64,000 nucleotides of DNA from Bradyrhizobium xenonodulans (GTDB lineage Bacteria; Pseudomonadota; Alphaproteobacteria; Rhizobiales; Xanthobacteraceae). Of the stretch, positions 26,867 through 34,071 are shown piece after piece. Both the position numbers and the translations under genes were made by a program. Under the pieces are notes generated by a model. That model searched no databases. It had not been told where the DNA came from and worked only from the letters and a program-made list of their open reading frames with translations. Within the stretch, counting starts at the first letter, position 1. Each line of letters opens with the position of its first letter. The stretch spans positions 2,262,501 to 2,326,500 of the forward strand of contig NZ_CP089391.1 of the NCBI RefSeq assembly GCF_027594865.1, given 5' to 3'.

Positions 26867-27945
26867 ACGCGCCGACGGGACTTGATCTCGCATCGATCCC
26901 GGAGCGCATCCAGTCCGAGGTCCAGCGCGCCATCCAGCGCAGCATCAAGGGCGTCGAATATTTCTCGACCTCCGGACCCACGCTCGGCTCGACGCCCAAG
27001 GACGTGCTGCATTCGCGCGGCACGATGAGCCTCTATCACTACCGGCCGATGTCGGACGAGATCTATCGCGTGCCGGTGCTGATCGTGATGGCGACCACCA
27101 ACCGCGGCTACATTCTCGATCTCGTGCCCGGCCAGAGCTTCATCGAATTCCTGCTCAAGCGCGGCTACGACGTCTACATGCTCGACTGGAGCGCGCCGCG
27201 GCCGGAGGAGAAGAGCCTGCGGATGGAGGACTACGTCCTCGACTTCATCCCGGATTGCGTCCGGCGCGTGCAAGCGGATTCCGGCGAGCAGGACGTCTCC
27301 GTCATCGGCTATTGCTTCGGCGGCGTGCTGTCGCTGCTCTATGGCTCGATCCACAAGGATGGGCCGATGAAGAATTTGATCTGCTTCACCACGCCGATCG
27401 ACTTCCGCGAGATGAAGCTGTTCTCGAACTTCTCCGACCGCCGTTATTTCGACGTCGACCGCCTCGTCGACAGCGTCGGCAACGTGCCGCCGGAGATGAT
27501 CCTGTCCTCATTCGAGATGCTGCGTCCGGCCTCGCGCACGGTGAGCCAGATCCAGCTCTGGGAGAACATCTGGAACGACGAGTTCGTGAAGTCCTATCGG
27601 ATGTTCGACCGCTGGGCGACCGACACGCTGCCGCTCGCGGGCGAATATTTCCGTACCATCACCAAGGACCTGATGTGGGACAACAAGCTGTTCAACGACA
27701 CCATGTCGGTCGGCGGCCGTGCGGCCAAGCTCGAGAACATCAGGGTGCCGTTCCTGCATGCGGTCGCGGAGCACGACCACATCGTGCCCTATGATGCTGC
27801 AAAACATTTGATCGCCAAGATCGGCTCCGAGGACAAGGAAGAGGTGATGCTGAAGGGCGGTCACGTTTCCCTCGTCGCCGGTGCCAATGCGGTGAAGCGG
27901 CTGTGGCCGAAACTGGACTCCTGGCTGGGGAAGAGATCGACATGA
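26863..27945 (+). CDS. phaC: Class III-type poly(3-hydroxyalkanoate) synthase subunit PhaC
   Basis: 360 residues, the length of class III PhaC and not the ~600 of class I enzymes. The lipase-box-like motif has the catalytic Cys: GYCFGG, Cys151. Asp305 (EHDHIVPYDAAKHL) and His334 (KGGHVSLVAG) complete the triad. It polymerises 3-hydroxyacyl-CoA into PHA on granules. The partner would be the PhaE-like protein overlapping upstream by ATGA; the GNAT gene overlaps downstream by ATGA, and a phasin gene follows. Bradyrhizobium-type genomes often carry several phaC genes, so this need not be the main synthase. Confidence 0.9.
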   Translation: MNAPTGLDLASIPERIQSEVQRAIQRSIKGVEYFSTSGPTLGSTPKDVLHSRGTMSLYHYRPMSDEIYRVPVLIVMATTNRGYILDLVPGQSFIEFLLKRGYDVYMLDWSAPRPEEKSLRMEDYVLDFIPDCVRRVQADSGEQDVSVIGYCFGGVLSLLYGSIHKDGPMKNLICFTTPIDFREMKLFSNFSDRRYFDVDRLVDSVGNVPPEMILSSFEMLRPASRTVSQIQLWENIWNDEFVKSYRMFDRWATDTLPLAGEYFRTITKDLMWDNKLFNDTMSVGGRAAKLENIRVPFLHAVAEHDHIVPYDAAKHLIAKIGSEDKEEVMLKGGHVSLVAGANAVKRLWPKLDSWLGKRST

Positions 27946-28535
27946 GCGAGCAGCGTTCCTATCCGCGTCACGTCAAGACCGATGCCGGCGATATCGAGAT
28001 CCGCATGATGTCGCCCGCGGACGAGGCGGCGGTGCTTGCCTTCGGCAAGGGCCTGCCGACCCACGATCTGTTGTTCCTGCCGCGCAATATCAGCGAGCCG
28101 AAGGTGCTCTCGGCCTGGGTCAAGGAGATCGAGCGCGGCGCGATCACGAGCCTGCTTGCGGTCAGGGAGGGCAAGGTCGTCGGCTGCGGCACGCTGGTGC
28201 GCGATCCGCATTCCTGGTCGCCCCATGTCGGCGAGATCCGCATGGTGGTGTCGCTCGACGTACGGGGGAAGGGGGTAGGACGGGCGCTGTCGCAGGAGAC
28301 CTTTGCCCTCGCGCTCGGTGCTGGTCTGGAAAAGCTCTCGGTTCAGATGACGGTGGATCAGCAGGCCGCGATCGCGCTGTTCGAGGGCCTCGGCTTCAAG
28401 GCCGAGGCGCTGCTGCGCGACCATGTCCGGGACGTCGACGGCAAGACCCATGACATCGTCGTGCTCGGGCACAACATCGCGCAGGTCCAGGCCCAGATGG
28501 AGGCCTATGGGCTACCGGGCGCCGTTCAGCACTAG
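27942..28535 (+). CDS. GNAT family N-acetyltransferase
   Basis: 197 residues from the ATG at 27942, which overlaps the phaC stop as ATGA. The GNAT core runs from ~20 to 175: IEIRMMSPADEAAVLAF, beta strands with LLAVREGKVVGCGTLVRD, the acetyl-CoA-binding segment VVSLDVRGKGVGRALSQETFALAL (RGKGVG for the Q/RxxGxG/A loop) and ALFEGLGFKAEALLRDHVRDVDG. The acceptor is unknown. Its tight coupling to the PHA synthase pair suggests a link with granule metabolism, for example acylation of a synthase or granule protein, but there is no direct sign of that. Confidence 0.88.
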   Translation: MSEQRSYPRHVKTDAGDIEIRMMSPADEAAVLAFGKGLPTHDLLFLPRNISEPKVLSAWVKEIERGAITSLLAVREGKVVGCGTLVRDPHSWSPHVGEIRMVVSLDVRGKGVGRALSQETFALALGAGLEKLSVQMTVDQQAAIALFEGLGFKAEALLRDHVRDVDGKTHDIVVLGHNIAQVQAQMEAYGLPGAVQH

Positions 28536-28604
28536 GAGTGGCGCGTCGTCCTCCTGGGAACCTGTTGGCTAGGGAGGCGCCAGATTGCCTCCTGTTAAGC
28601 CTGT

Positions 28605-28618
28605 TCACGAATTCGTGA
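28605..28618. promoter_or_regulatory. Perfect 14-bp palindrome upstream of the phasin gene
   Basis: TCACGAATTCGTGA, fully self-complementary, 22 bases before the -35-like hexamer of the phasin promoter. An AT-centred palindrome of this length in an intergenic region is a good candidate for a dimeric regulator site. No regulator gene is adjacent, so the binding protein is unknown. Confidence 0.45.
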
Positions 28619-28626
28619 TATCGCAC

Positions 28627-28644
28627 TGCAATACGAATATTGCA
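28627..28644. promoter_or_regulatory. TGCAATA-N4-TATTGCA operator candidate at the phasin promoter
   Basis: A perfect 7-bp inverted repeat separated by CGAA. TGC/GCA half-sites are the known theme of PhaR, the PHA-granule-responsive repressor of phasin genes in alphaproteobacteria. The right arm overlaps the -35-like TTGCAT, a position suited to repression that is lifted when PhaR is drawn to nascent granules. Assignment to PhaR is by analogy. Confidence 0.55.
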
Positions 28645-28668
28645 TCGCACAATTAACTATGCCATATA
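28640..28668 (+). promoter_or_regulatory. Probable sigma-70-type promoter of the phasin gene
   Basis: TTGCAT (28640-28645), a 17-base spacer, CATATA (28663-28668), about 70 bases before the phasin start. The surrounding 60 bases are markedly AT-rich against the window average. The operator-like repeat at 28627 overlaps the -35 element. Confidence 0.5.
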
Positions 28669-28738
28669 AGCCGTGCCCCGGGCCATCGAGGACGGGGTGA
28701 GCCCATAGCTCAACGCAATGAGGATGGAGAGAACCCCC

Positions 28739-29194
28739 ATGACCACCGAAACCAACACCGCTTTCGAGGGCTTCAAAGACGCTTTCAAGAACATCCAGAA
28801 TTTGGAAGTTCCCGAGGCGGCCCGCGAGTTCGTCAAGAAGTCCGCCAACACCGCCAAGGACCGTGCTGCCGAAGTGTTCGCTGGCTCCGAGCGCGTGACC
28901 GCCGCCGTCGAGAACGCGGTGACCGAGTCCGTCACCGAGGCCGGCAAGATCAGCCGCAACATCCAGCAGGCGATCTATGACGACGCCCAGGCGTTCTTCG
29001 CCGGTATCGACAAGCTCGCGTCCGCGAAGTCGGTCAGCGAAGCCGTCGAGATCCAGTCGAGCCTGCTCCGCGCCCACGGCGAAGTGTTCGTCTCGCGCGC
29101 CAAGGCGACCGCCGACTATTTCGGCAAGCTCGCCGCCAACGGTGCGAAGTCCGCTCAGGACAACTTTGCCAAGGTCTACAACAAGACCGCCTGA
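28739..29194 (+). CDS. Phasin (PHA granule-associated protein, Phasin_2 type)
   Basis: 151 residues from the ATG at 28739, with GGAGAG upstream. A wholly helical, amphipathic, Ala-rich protein: TNTAFEGFKDAFKNIQNLEVPEAAREFVKKSANTAKDRAAEVFAGSERV, then TEAGKISRNIQQAIYDDAQAFFAGIDKLASAKSVSEAVEIQSSLLRAHGEVFVSRAKATADYFGKLAANGAK. This matches the Phasin_2 family found on PHA granules of Rhizobiales. It coats granules and controls their size and number. The gene has its own promoter with an operator-like repeat and ends at a strong terminator, consistent with separate, high expression despite lying just after the phaC operon. Confidence 0.93.
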   Translation: MTTETNTAFEGFKDAFKNIQNLEVPEAAREFVKKSANTAKDRAAEVFAGSERVTAAVENAVTESVTEAGKISRNIQQAIYDDAQAFFAGIDKLASAKSVSEAVEIQSSLLRAHGEVFVSRAKATADYFGKLAANGAKSAQDNFAKVYNKTA

Positions 29195-29224
29195 TCTGGC
29201 GCCCTGAGACAAAACTGAATTTGA

Positions 29225-29252
29225 GGCCCGCTTCGGCGGGCCTTTTGTTTTT
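29225..29252 (+). terminator. Rho-independent terminator after the phasin gene
   Basis: GGCCCGC, loop TTCG, GCGGGCC, then a T-rich tract (TTTTGTTTTT). A 7-bp GC stem with a UUCG tetraloop and U-run, 30 bases after the phasin stop, is a canonical intrinsic terminator. Confidence 0.92.
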
Positions 29253-29260
29253 GCGCCGCC

Positions 29261-29344
29261 GTCATTGCGAGGAGCGAAGCGGCGAAGCAATCCAGAGTCT
29301 TTCCACGGAAGGATTCTGGATTGCTTCGCTTCGCTCGCAATGAC
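29261..29344. repeat. Dispersed palindromic repeat, GTCATTGCGAG family, copy 1
   Basis: Starts GTCATTGCGAGGAGCGAAG and ends with its near complement CTTCGCTCGCAATGAC, with inner arms GAAGCAATCCAGA and CTGGATTGCTTC. The second copy is at 56458-56531. The element directly follows the phasin terminator and runs almost up to the DUF445 gene; its right arm supplies a spurious in-frame start for that gene. Confidence 0.88.
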
Positions 29345-29362
29345 GAGTACTGTGATGCAGCC

Positions 29363-30649
29363 ATGGACTCATCTGTCAGCTTCTCCTTCGAGACACCTGC
29401 CGACGCCGAACGCGCGGCCGAGCTGCGCCGCGTGAAGGCGCTGGCGACCTTGGTGCTGGCCTCGACGCTTCTGCTGTTCGTCATCGCGAAATGGCTGCTG
29501 CCCGTGCATCCATTGTTCGGCTTCGTCGCAGCCTTCGCGGAAGCCGCGACCATCGGCGGGCTCGCCGACTGGTATGCGGTGGTCGCGTTGTTCAAGCGGC
29601 CGCTCGGCCTGCCGATCCCGCACACCGCAATCATCCAGAGCAACCAGGCCCGCATCGCCGAGAAGCTCGGCGAGTTCATCCAGGTGCACTTCCTCGAGGC
29701 GGGCCCGGTCGAGGCCAAGCTGAGGGAGATCGATTTCGGCTCGTTCGTCGCCGACTGGCTGCGCGACCGCAAGCGCAGCGACGATCTTGCCCGCTTTGCG
29801 CTGCGTCTGCTGCCGGAGGCCGTCTCCGCGACCGAGACCTCCGGCCTGATGACCTTCATCATCCGCCGCATGTCCTCGCAGCTCCAGGCGATCGATCTCG
29901 CCCCGCTCGCTGCCGGCACGCTGCGTGGATTCGTATCGGAGGGGCGGCACCAGATCCTGTTCGACGATCTCCTGCGCGTGATGCACGAGACGCTGAATCA
30001 GAAAGAGACGATGGCGATGATCCGCGACAAGGTGCGCGCGGAGCTGCCGACGCTGCTCAGGCTCTATCGCGCCGACAAATTCCTGGTGAACAAGATCGTG
30101 TCGTCCGCCACCGCTTTCTTCAACGAGGTGCGCAGCGATCCCAAGCATCCGTTCCGCGGCGAGTTCGACCGCATGGTGCTGAGCTTCGTCGACCGGCTCG
30201 GTACCGACCAGGCCTATATCGACCGCATCGACGGCTTGAAGCGCGATCTGCTGGCGCGGCCGGAGCTTGCCGATCTCGCCCGCACCGTGTGGGCCAACAC
30301 GCGCTCCTTCATCGAGCGCAGTGCGAGCGGCGAGACGCAGGTGTTGCAGCATCATCTCGCCGGCATGCTCGTCGCCGCCGGCGAGGCGCTCGCCGGCGAT
30401 GCCGAGCTGCGCGGCGAGATCAACCAGGGTCTGGTGGCGGTGCTGCGCAGCTTCGTCGCCGACCAGAAGAGCGGCGTCTCGACCTTCATCTCCGACCAGG
30501 TCAAGGCGTGGGACATGGCGCAGCTGATTTCGCTGATCGAAATCAACATCGGCCGCGACCTGCAATACATCCGCTTCAACGGCTCGCTGATCGGCGGCCT
30601 CGCCGGGTTGGCCCTCTACTCCGTAGAATTCCTGCTCCGATTGTTGTGA
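29363..30649 (+). CDS. DUF445 family membrane protein
   Basis: 428 residues from the ATG at 29363. An earlier in-frame start at 29321 lies inside the palindromic repeat and would add MLRFARNDEYCDAA, which is repeat-derived and should be rejected. Two N-terminal membrane segments (ALATLVLASTLLLFVIAKWLLPVHPLFGFVAAFAEAATIGGLADWYAVVALF) carry the DUF445 signature GGLADWYAVVALFKRP. A long helical cytoplasmic or periplasmic part follows, and a final membrane helix (LIGGLAGLALYSVEFLLRL) closes the protein. The family is widespread and uncharacterised. It is preceded by a terminator and repeat, so is transcribed separately. Confidence 0.9.
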   Translation: MDSSVSFSFETPADAERAAELRRVKALATLVLASTLLLFVIAKWLLPVHPLFGFVAAFAEAATIGGLADWYAVVALFKRPLGLPIPHTAIIQSNQARIAEKLGEFIQVHFLEAGPVEAKLREIDFGSFVADWLRDRKRSDDLARFALRLLPEAVSATETSGLMTFIIRRMSSQLQAIDLAPLAAGTLRGFVSEGRHQILFDDLLRVMHETLNQKETMAMIRDKVRAELPTLLRLYRADKFLVNKIVSSATAFFNEVRSDPKHPFRGEFDRMVLSFVDRLGTDQAYIDRIDGLKRDLLARPELADLARTVWANTRSFIERSASGETQVLQHHLAGMLVAAGEALAGDAELRGEINQGLVAVLRSFVADQKSGVSTFISDQVKAWDMAQLISLIEINIGRDLQYIRFNGSLIGGLAGLALYSVEFLLRLL

Positions 30650-30789
30650 CTTTTGCGTCACGGCCGTTAGCATTAACGCGCGGGCCTATTGTGGCCCCGC
30701 GTCTCTCCCGCTTGAATGTCGGGAACCGGCCGCTTAGCTGATTCATGTTGCGCTGCGGAACGATCAAGAAGCCGGCGTATTGGAATTCA

Positions 30790-30805
30790 TGCCCGTTTAC
30801 CGGCA
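30790..30805. promoter_or_regulatory. Second copy of the 26402-type palindromic site
   Basis: TGCCCGT, two bases, ACCGGCA, followed by TCGCGC as at 26402. One arm mismatch compared with the perfect copy. It lies 34 bases before the start of the alpha/beta hydrolase gene at 30839, where a repressor or activator could act. Confidence 0.48.
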
Positions 30806-30838
30806 TCGCGCCCGGCACCTTCCTCAGGGGAAACATTG

Positions 30839-31609
30839 ATGACCGCTACTGCCCAGACGCTGCGTCCGCCGTCCCGTACTCTGATGTTCTTGGAAGGGCG
30901 CGCGATCCACGAGTTCGGCGCGTTTCTCGGCGCGCTTCCGCTGCTGAGCCTCGCGCCGCGCGGCGATGGGCATCCGGTGCTGGTGCTGCCGGGCCTCGTG
31001 GCCTCCGACACGTCCACGCGCGCGCTGCGCACGTTTCTGACTGGCAAGGGCTACGCGGTGAGCGGCTGGCGCCAGGGCCGCAATTACGGCCTGCGCGAGG
31101 GCGTGCAGCGCGCGATGGTGGATCTGGTCGAGGAGCTCAGCGACACGCATGGCCGAAAGATCAGCCTGGTCGGCTGGAGCTTGGGTGGCCTCTATGCGCG
31201 CCAGCTGGCCAAGATGATGCCCGAGCGCGTGCGCCAGGTCATCACGCTCGGCAGCCCGTTCGCGGGCGATCCCCGTTCGACCAATGCCTGGCGCGTCTAT
31301 GAATGGGCGAGCGGCCGGAAGTCCGATGAGGTCGATCCGCAGTTCGGCGGCGACCTCACCGTTCCGCCGCCGGTGCCGACCACCGCGATCTTCAGCCGCA
31401 CCGACGGTGTCTGCGCCTGGCAGGGCTGCATGGAGAAGTCGGGCGCGCAGACCGAGAGCATCGAGGTCGAAAGCAGCCATTGCGGCATGGGTCACCATCC
31501 CGCCGTCGTCTATGCGGTGGCCGACCGTCTCGCGCAGAAGGAAGGCGAGTGGCGAAGGTTCGACCGCAGCGGCTGGCGCAGCCTGGCGTATCCCGATCCG
31601 CATCGGTAG
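30839..31609 (+). CDS. Alpha/beta hydrolase, paralogue of 17334-18134
   Basis: 256 residues from the ATG at 30839, with AGGGG upstream. The sequence matches the hydrolase at 17334-18134 block by block: RGDGHPVLVLPGLVASD, GWRQGRNYG, HGRKISLVGWSLGGLYARQLA (Ser nucleophile in GWSLGG), TLGSPFAGDPRSTNAWRVYEW, FSRTDGVCAWQGC and GMGHHPAVVYAVADRLAQKEGEWRRFDR (His). The other copy is coupled to a WS/DGAT gene; this one lies in the PHA neighbourhood, so both may act on storage-lipid or acyl esters. The palindromic site at 30790, shared with the PHA synthase operon, strengthens that link. Confidence 0.85.
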   Translation: MTATAQTLRPPSRTLMFLEGRAIHEFGAFLGALPLLSLAPRGDGHPVLVLPGLVASDTSTRALRTFLTGKGYAVSGWRQGRNYGLREGVQRAMVDLVEELSDTHGRKISLVGWSLGGLYARQLAKMMPERVRQVITLGSPFAGDPRSTNAWRVYEWASGRKSDEVDPQFGGDLTVPPPVPTTAIFSRTDGVCAWQGCMEKSGAQTESIEVESSHCGMGHHPAVVYAVADRLAQKEGEWRRFDRSGWRSLAYPDPHR

Positions 31610-31617
31610 TTTCTTCG

Positions 31618-31776
31618 CCTCTCCCCGCGTGCGGGGAGAGGTCGACACGCGCCGAGCGATGCGAAGCATCGTCCGAGCGTGGCGGGTGAGGGGGACTCTC
31701 CGCGAGTCCGTCTGACATCTTATTTGCGGATACAGCCCCTCACCCCAACCCTCTCCCCGCAAGGACGGGGAGAGGG
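31618..31776. repeat. Composite CTCTCCCCGC-type palindromic repeat, ~159 bp
   Basis: Two hairpins frame the element: CCTCTCCCCGC-GT-GCGGGGAGAGG at 31618-31641 and CCCTCTCCCCG-N6-CGGGGAGAGGG at 31749-31776. Between them lie a smaller inverted pair (GATGCGAAGCATC) and CTCTCCGCGAG. A related single hairpin occurs at 49268-49295. It lies between the hydrolase gene and paaX. Confidence 0.82.
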
Positions 31777-31837
31777 AGAACAACAGCGTCGCTCGCGTCC
31801 ATTGTGGCGCCGGCACCAAACGCGCTATGCCTCGCGC

Positions 31838-32704
31838 ATGGCGCATCCGCTCTCCCGCATCATCAATCAGCTCAAGCGCGAGCCGTCGCGCACCGGCTCC
31901 ATCGTCATCACCGTGTTCGGCGACGCCATCGTGCCGCGCGGCGGCTCCGTGTGGCTCGGCACGCTGCTGGAATTTTTCGAAAGCCTGGATATCGATAGCG
32001 GCGTCGTCCGTACCGCGATGTCGCGACTCGCGGCCGATGGCTGGCTGACGCGCGAAAAGGTTGGCCGCAACAGCTTTTATCGTCTGGCTGACAAAGGTAG
32101 TCAGACCTTCGAGGCCGCGACGCGCCACATCTACGATCCGCCGCCATCGGGCTGGACCGGCCGCTTCGAACTGCTGCTGATCGGCAACGGCGAAGACCGC
32201 GACGTCTCGCGTGAAGCGCTCCGCAACGCCGGCTTCGGCAGTCCGCTGCCGGGCGTCTGGGTCGCGCCGTCGGGCGTGCCGGTGCCGGACGAGGCTGCGG
32301 GTGCGATCCGTCTCGAAGTCTCGGCCGAGGATGACAGCGGCCGCCGCCTGCTCAGCGCAAGCTGGCCGCTCGACCGCACCGCGGACGCCTACCTGAAATT
32401 CATGAAGACGTTCGAGCCGCTCCGCGCCGCGATCGCGCGTGGCGCGGGTCTGTCCGAGGCCGACGCCTTCACCGCCCGCATCCTCCTGATCCACCACTAC
32501 CGCCGCGTCGTGCTGCGCGATCCGCTGTTGCCCGAGAGCCTGCTGCCGGCGGACTGGCCGGGCAGGGCAGCGCGTGAGCTTTGCGGCGAGATCTACCGCG
32601 CGCTGCTTGCTGCGTCCGAACAATGGCTTGATGGCCACGGAACCAATGAGAAGGGCCCGCTGCCGCCGGCCCGGAAGCTTCTGGAAAGGCGGTTTGAGGC
32701 TTGA
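31838..32704 (+). CDS. paaX: Phenylacetate catabolism regulator PaaX family
   Basis: 288 residues from the ATG at 31838; longer frames run into the upstream repeat. The N-terminal winged helix (~20-95: TGSIVITVFGDAIVPRGGSVWLGTLLEFFESLDIDSGVVRTAMSRLAADGWLTREKVGRNSFYRL) is the PaaX domain, followed by the central Cas2-like segment and the PaaX C-terminal domain ending around residue 270. PaaX represses paa genes and is released by phenylacetyl-CoA. The gene stands directly before paaA on the same strand, 76 bases apart. Its own promoter must lie within or just after the repeat. Confidence 0.94.
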   Translation: MAHPLSRIINQLKREPSRTGSIVITVFGDAIVPRGGSVWLGTLLEFFESLDIDSGVVRTAMSRLAADGWLTREKVGRNSFYRLADKGSQTFEAATRHIYDPPPSGWTGRFELLLIGNGEDRDVSREALRNAGFGSPLPGVWVAPSGVPVPDEAAGAIRLEVSAEDDSGRRLLSASWPLDRTADAYLKFMKTFEPLRAAIARGAGLSEADAFTARILLIHHYRRVVLRDPLLPESLLPADWPGRAARELCGEIYRALLAASEQWLDGHGTNEKGPLPPARKLLERRFEA

Positions 32705-32725
32705 TCGACATGTTACAGAAATATC

Positions 32726-32753
32726 TTGCATAGAGTAATTCTTGTTATATATT
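32726..32753 (+). promoter_or_regulatory. Putative promoter of the paaABCDEIK operon
   Basis: TTGCAT (32726-32731), 16-base spacer, TATATT (32748-32753), in a strikingly AT-rich 45-base stretch between paaX and paaA. No perfect inverted repeat is visible, but TTACAGAA and TTCTTGTTA form an imperfect pair across the promoter that could be part of a PaaX operator. Confidence 0.4.
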
Positions 32754-32754
32754 G

Positions 32755-32774
32755 CCTCCCAATTAAACGGGAGG
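32755..32774 (+). promoter_or_regulatory. Hairpin covering the paaA ribosome-binding site
   Basis: CCTCCC, eight A/T-rich bases, GGGAGG. The right arm is the Shine-Dalgarno sequence of paaA (six bases before the ATG at 32781), so the left arm could mask it in the mRNA. If transcription starts at about 32757-32760, as the -10 above would suggest, the left arm would be only partly transcribed, so the effect depends on the true start site. Confidence 0.35.
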
Positions 32775-32780
32775 ATGCGC

Positions 32781-33773
32781 ATGTACACCCAGGCGCTGAA
32801 CACGGCCGAGACCGACGATCGCGGTCTTGAGGACGCCGGCAGGGCTGCGCAGTTCCAGGCGCGCATCGATGCCGAGGAGCGCATCGAGCCGAACGACTGG
32901 ATGCCGGCGGCCTATCGCAAAACGCTCACCCGCCAGATCTCGCAGCACGCCCATTCCGAAATCGTCGGCATGCTGCCCGAAGGCAATTGGATCACGCGCG
33001 CGCCGACCTTGCGCCGCAAGGCCGCGCTGCTCGCCAAGGTGCAGGACGAGTGCGGCCATGGGCTGTATCTCTACGCGGCCGCCGAGACGCTCGGCACCTC
33101 GCGCGAAGAGCTGGTCGATGCCATGCTCGCGGGCAAGGCCAAATATTCCTCGATCTTCAACTATCCGACGCTGACCTGGGCCGACATCGGCACCATCGGC
33201 TGGTTGGTCGACGGCGCTGCGATCATGAACCAGATCCCGCTGTGCCGCTGCTCCTACGGACCCTATGCACGGGCGATGATCCGCGTCTGCAAGGAGGAGT
33301 CGTTTCACCAGCGTCAGGGCTACGAGATCATGCTGACGCTGTGCCGCGGCTCGGACGAGCAGAAGGCGATGGCGCAGGATGCGTTGAACCGTTGGTGGTG
33401 GCCGGTGCTGATGATGTTCGGCCCGCCCGACGCGACGAGCCAGCACAGCGACACCTCGACCAAGTGGAAGATCAAGCGCTTCTCCAATGACGAGCTGCGG
33501 CAGAAGTTCGTCGATGCCACCGTGCCGCAGGCGCAATATCTCGGCCTCACCATTCCCGATCCCGGCATGACACAGGATGCCGAAGGGCATTGGCGCTACA
33601 GCGAGATCGACTGGACCGAGTTCAAGCAGGTGCTCGCAGGCAACGGCCCGTGCAACCGCGATCGGCTCGCCGCGCGCCGCAAGGCGCACGACGAGGGGGC
33701 CTGGGTGCGCGAGGCGGCCGCCGCCTACGCCGAAAAGCGCGCGCAGCGCCAGACCGCACAAGCCGCGGAATAG
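32781..33773 (+). CDS. paaA: 1,2-phenylacetyl-CoA epoxidase, catalytic subunit A
   Basis: 330 residues from the ATG at 32781, chosen because GGGAGG lies six bases before it, whereas the ATG at 32775 abuts the same site. The di-iron ligands of the ferritin-like fold appear as glutamates and histidines in [32 protein letters not shown] (ExxH-type) and [16 protein letters not shown]. With PaaC as structural subunit it epoxidises phenylacetyl-CoA to the 1,2-epoxide. It is the first gene of the oxygenase operon. Slightly longer than the E. coli protein (309). Confidence 0.97.
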   Translation: MYTQALNTAETDDRGLEDAGRAAQFQARIDAEERIEPNDWMPAAYRKTLTRQISQHAHSEIVGMLPEGNWITRAPTLRRKAALLAKVQDECGHGLYLYAAAETLGTSREELVDAMLAGKAKYSSIFNYPTLTWADIGTIGWLVDGAAIMNQIPLCRCSYGPYARAMIRVCKEESFHQRQGYEIMLTLCRGSDEQKAMAQDALNRWWWPVLMMFGPPDATSQHSDTSTKWKIKRFSNDELRQKFVDATVPQAQYLGLTIPDPGMTQDAEGHWRYSEIDWTEFKQVLAGNGPCNRDRLAARRKAHDEGAWVREAAAAYAEKRAQRQTAQAAE

Positions 33774-33783
33774 GGGGATCAAT

Positions 33784-34071
33784 ATGGCCACGCCGAACAC
33801 GCCGCTGTGGGAAGTCTTCATTCGCAGCCGCAACGGTCTCGCCCACAAGCATGTCGGCTCGCTGCATGCGAGCGACGCGACCATGGCCCTTCAAGCGGCG
33901 CGTGACATCTACACCCGCCGCGGCGAGGGCCTGTCGATCTGGGTGGTGCCGTCGACCGCGATCACCGCAAGCGATCCCGCCGAGAAGGGCATGATGTTCG
34001 AGCCGGCGGAATCGAAGATCTACCGGCATCCGACGTTCTACGAGGTGCCCGAAGAAGTGGGGCACATGTGA
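33784..34071 (+). CDS. paaB: 1,2-phenylacetyl-CoA epoxidase subunit B
   Basis: 95 residues, the usual PaaB size. The sequence PLWEVFIRSRNGLAHKHVGSLHASDATMALQAARDIYTRRGEGLSIWVVPSTAI is characteristic. PaaB is a small subunit needed for the activity and assembly of the multicomponent oxygenase. It lies 10 bases after paaA, and its stop overlaps the start of paaC (TGATG). Confidence 0.97.
   Translation: MATPNTPLWEVFIRSRNGLAHKHVGSLHASDATMALQAARDIYTRRGEGLSIWVVPSTAITASDPAEKGMMFEPAESKIYRHPTFYEVPEEVGHM

Noticed and set aside
26315-26893. Minus-strand frame of 192 codons across the PhaE-like gene
   Set aside because: Antisense to a gene with a strong ribosome-binding site and ATGA coupling to phaC.
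29321-29362. Upstream start for the DUF445 gene giving MLRFARNDEYCDAA
   Set aside because: These codons come from the right arm of the GTCATTGCGAG repeat; the same peptide would appear wherever the repeat is read in this frame.
31618-31776. CRISPR-like array
   Set aside because: The repeated CTCTCCCCG units are parts of hairpins, occur in inverted orientation and have no regular spacers or cas genes.
30824-32884. 686-codon minus-strand frame antisense to the hydrolase and paaX
   Set aside because: It crosses a palindromic repeat and two well-supported genes, with no domain.
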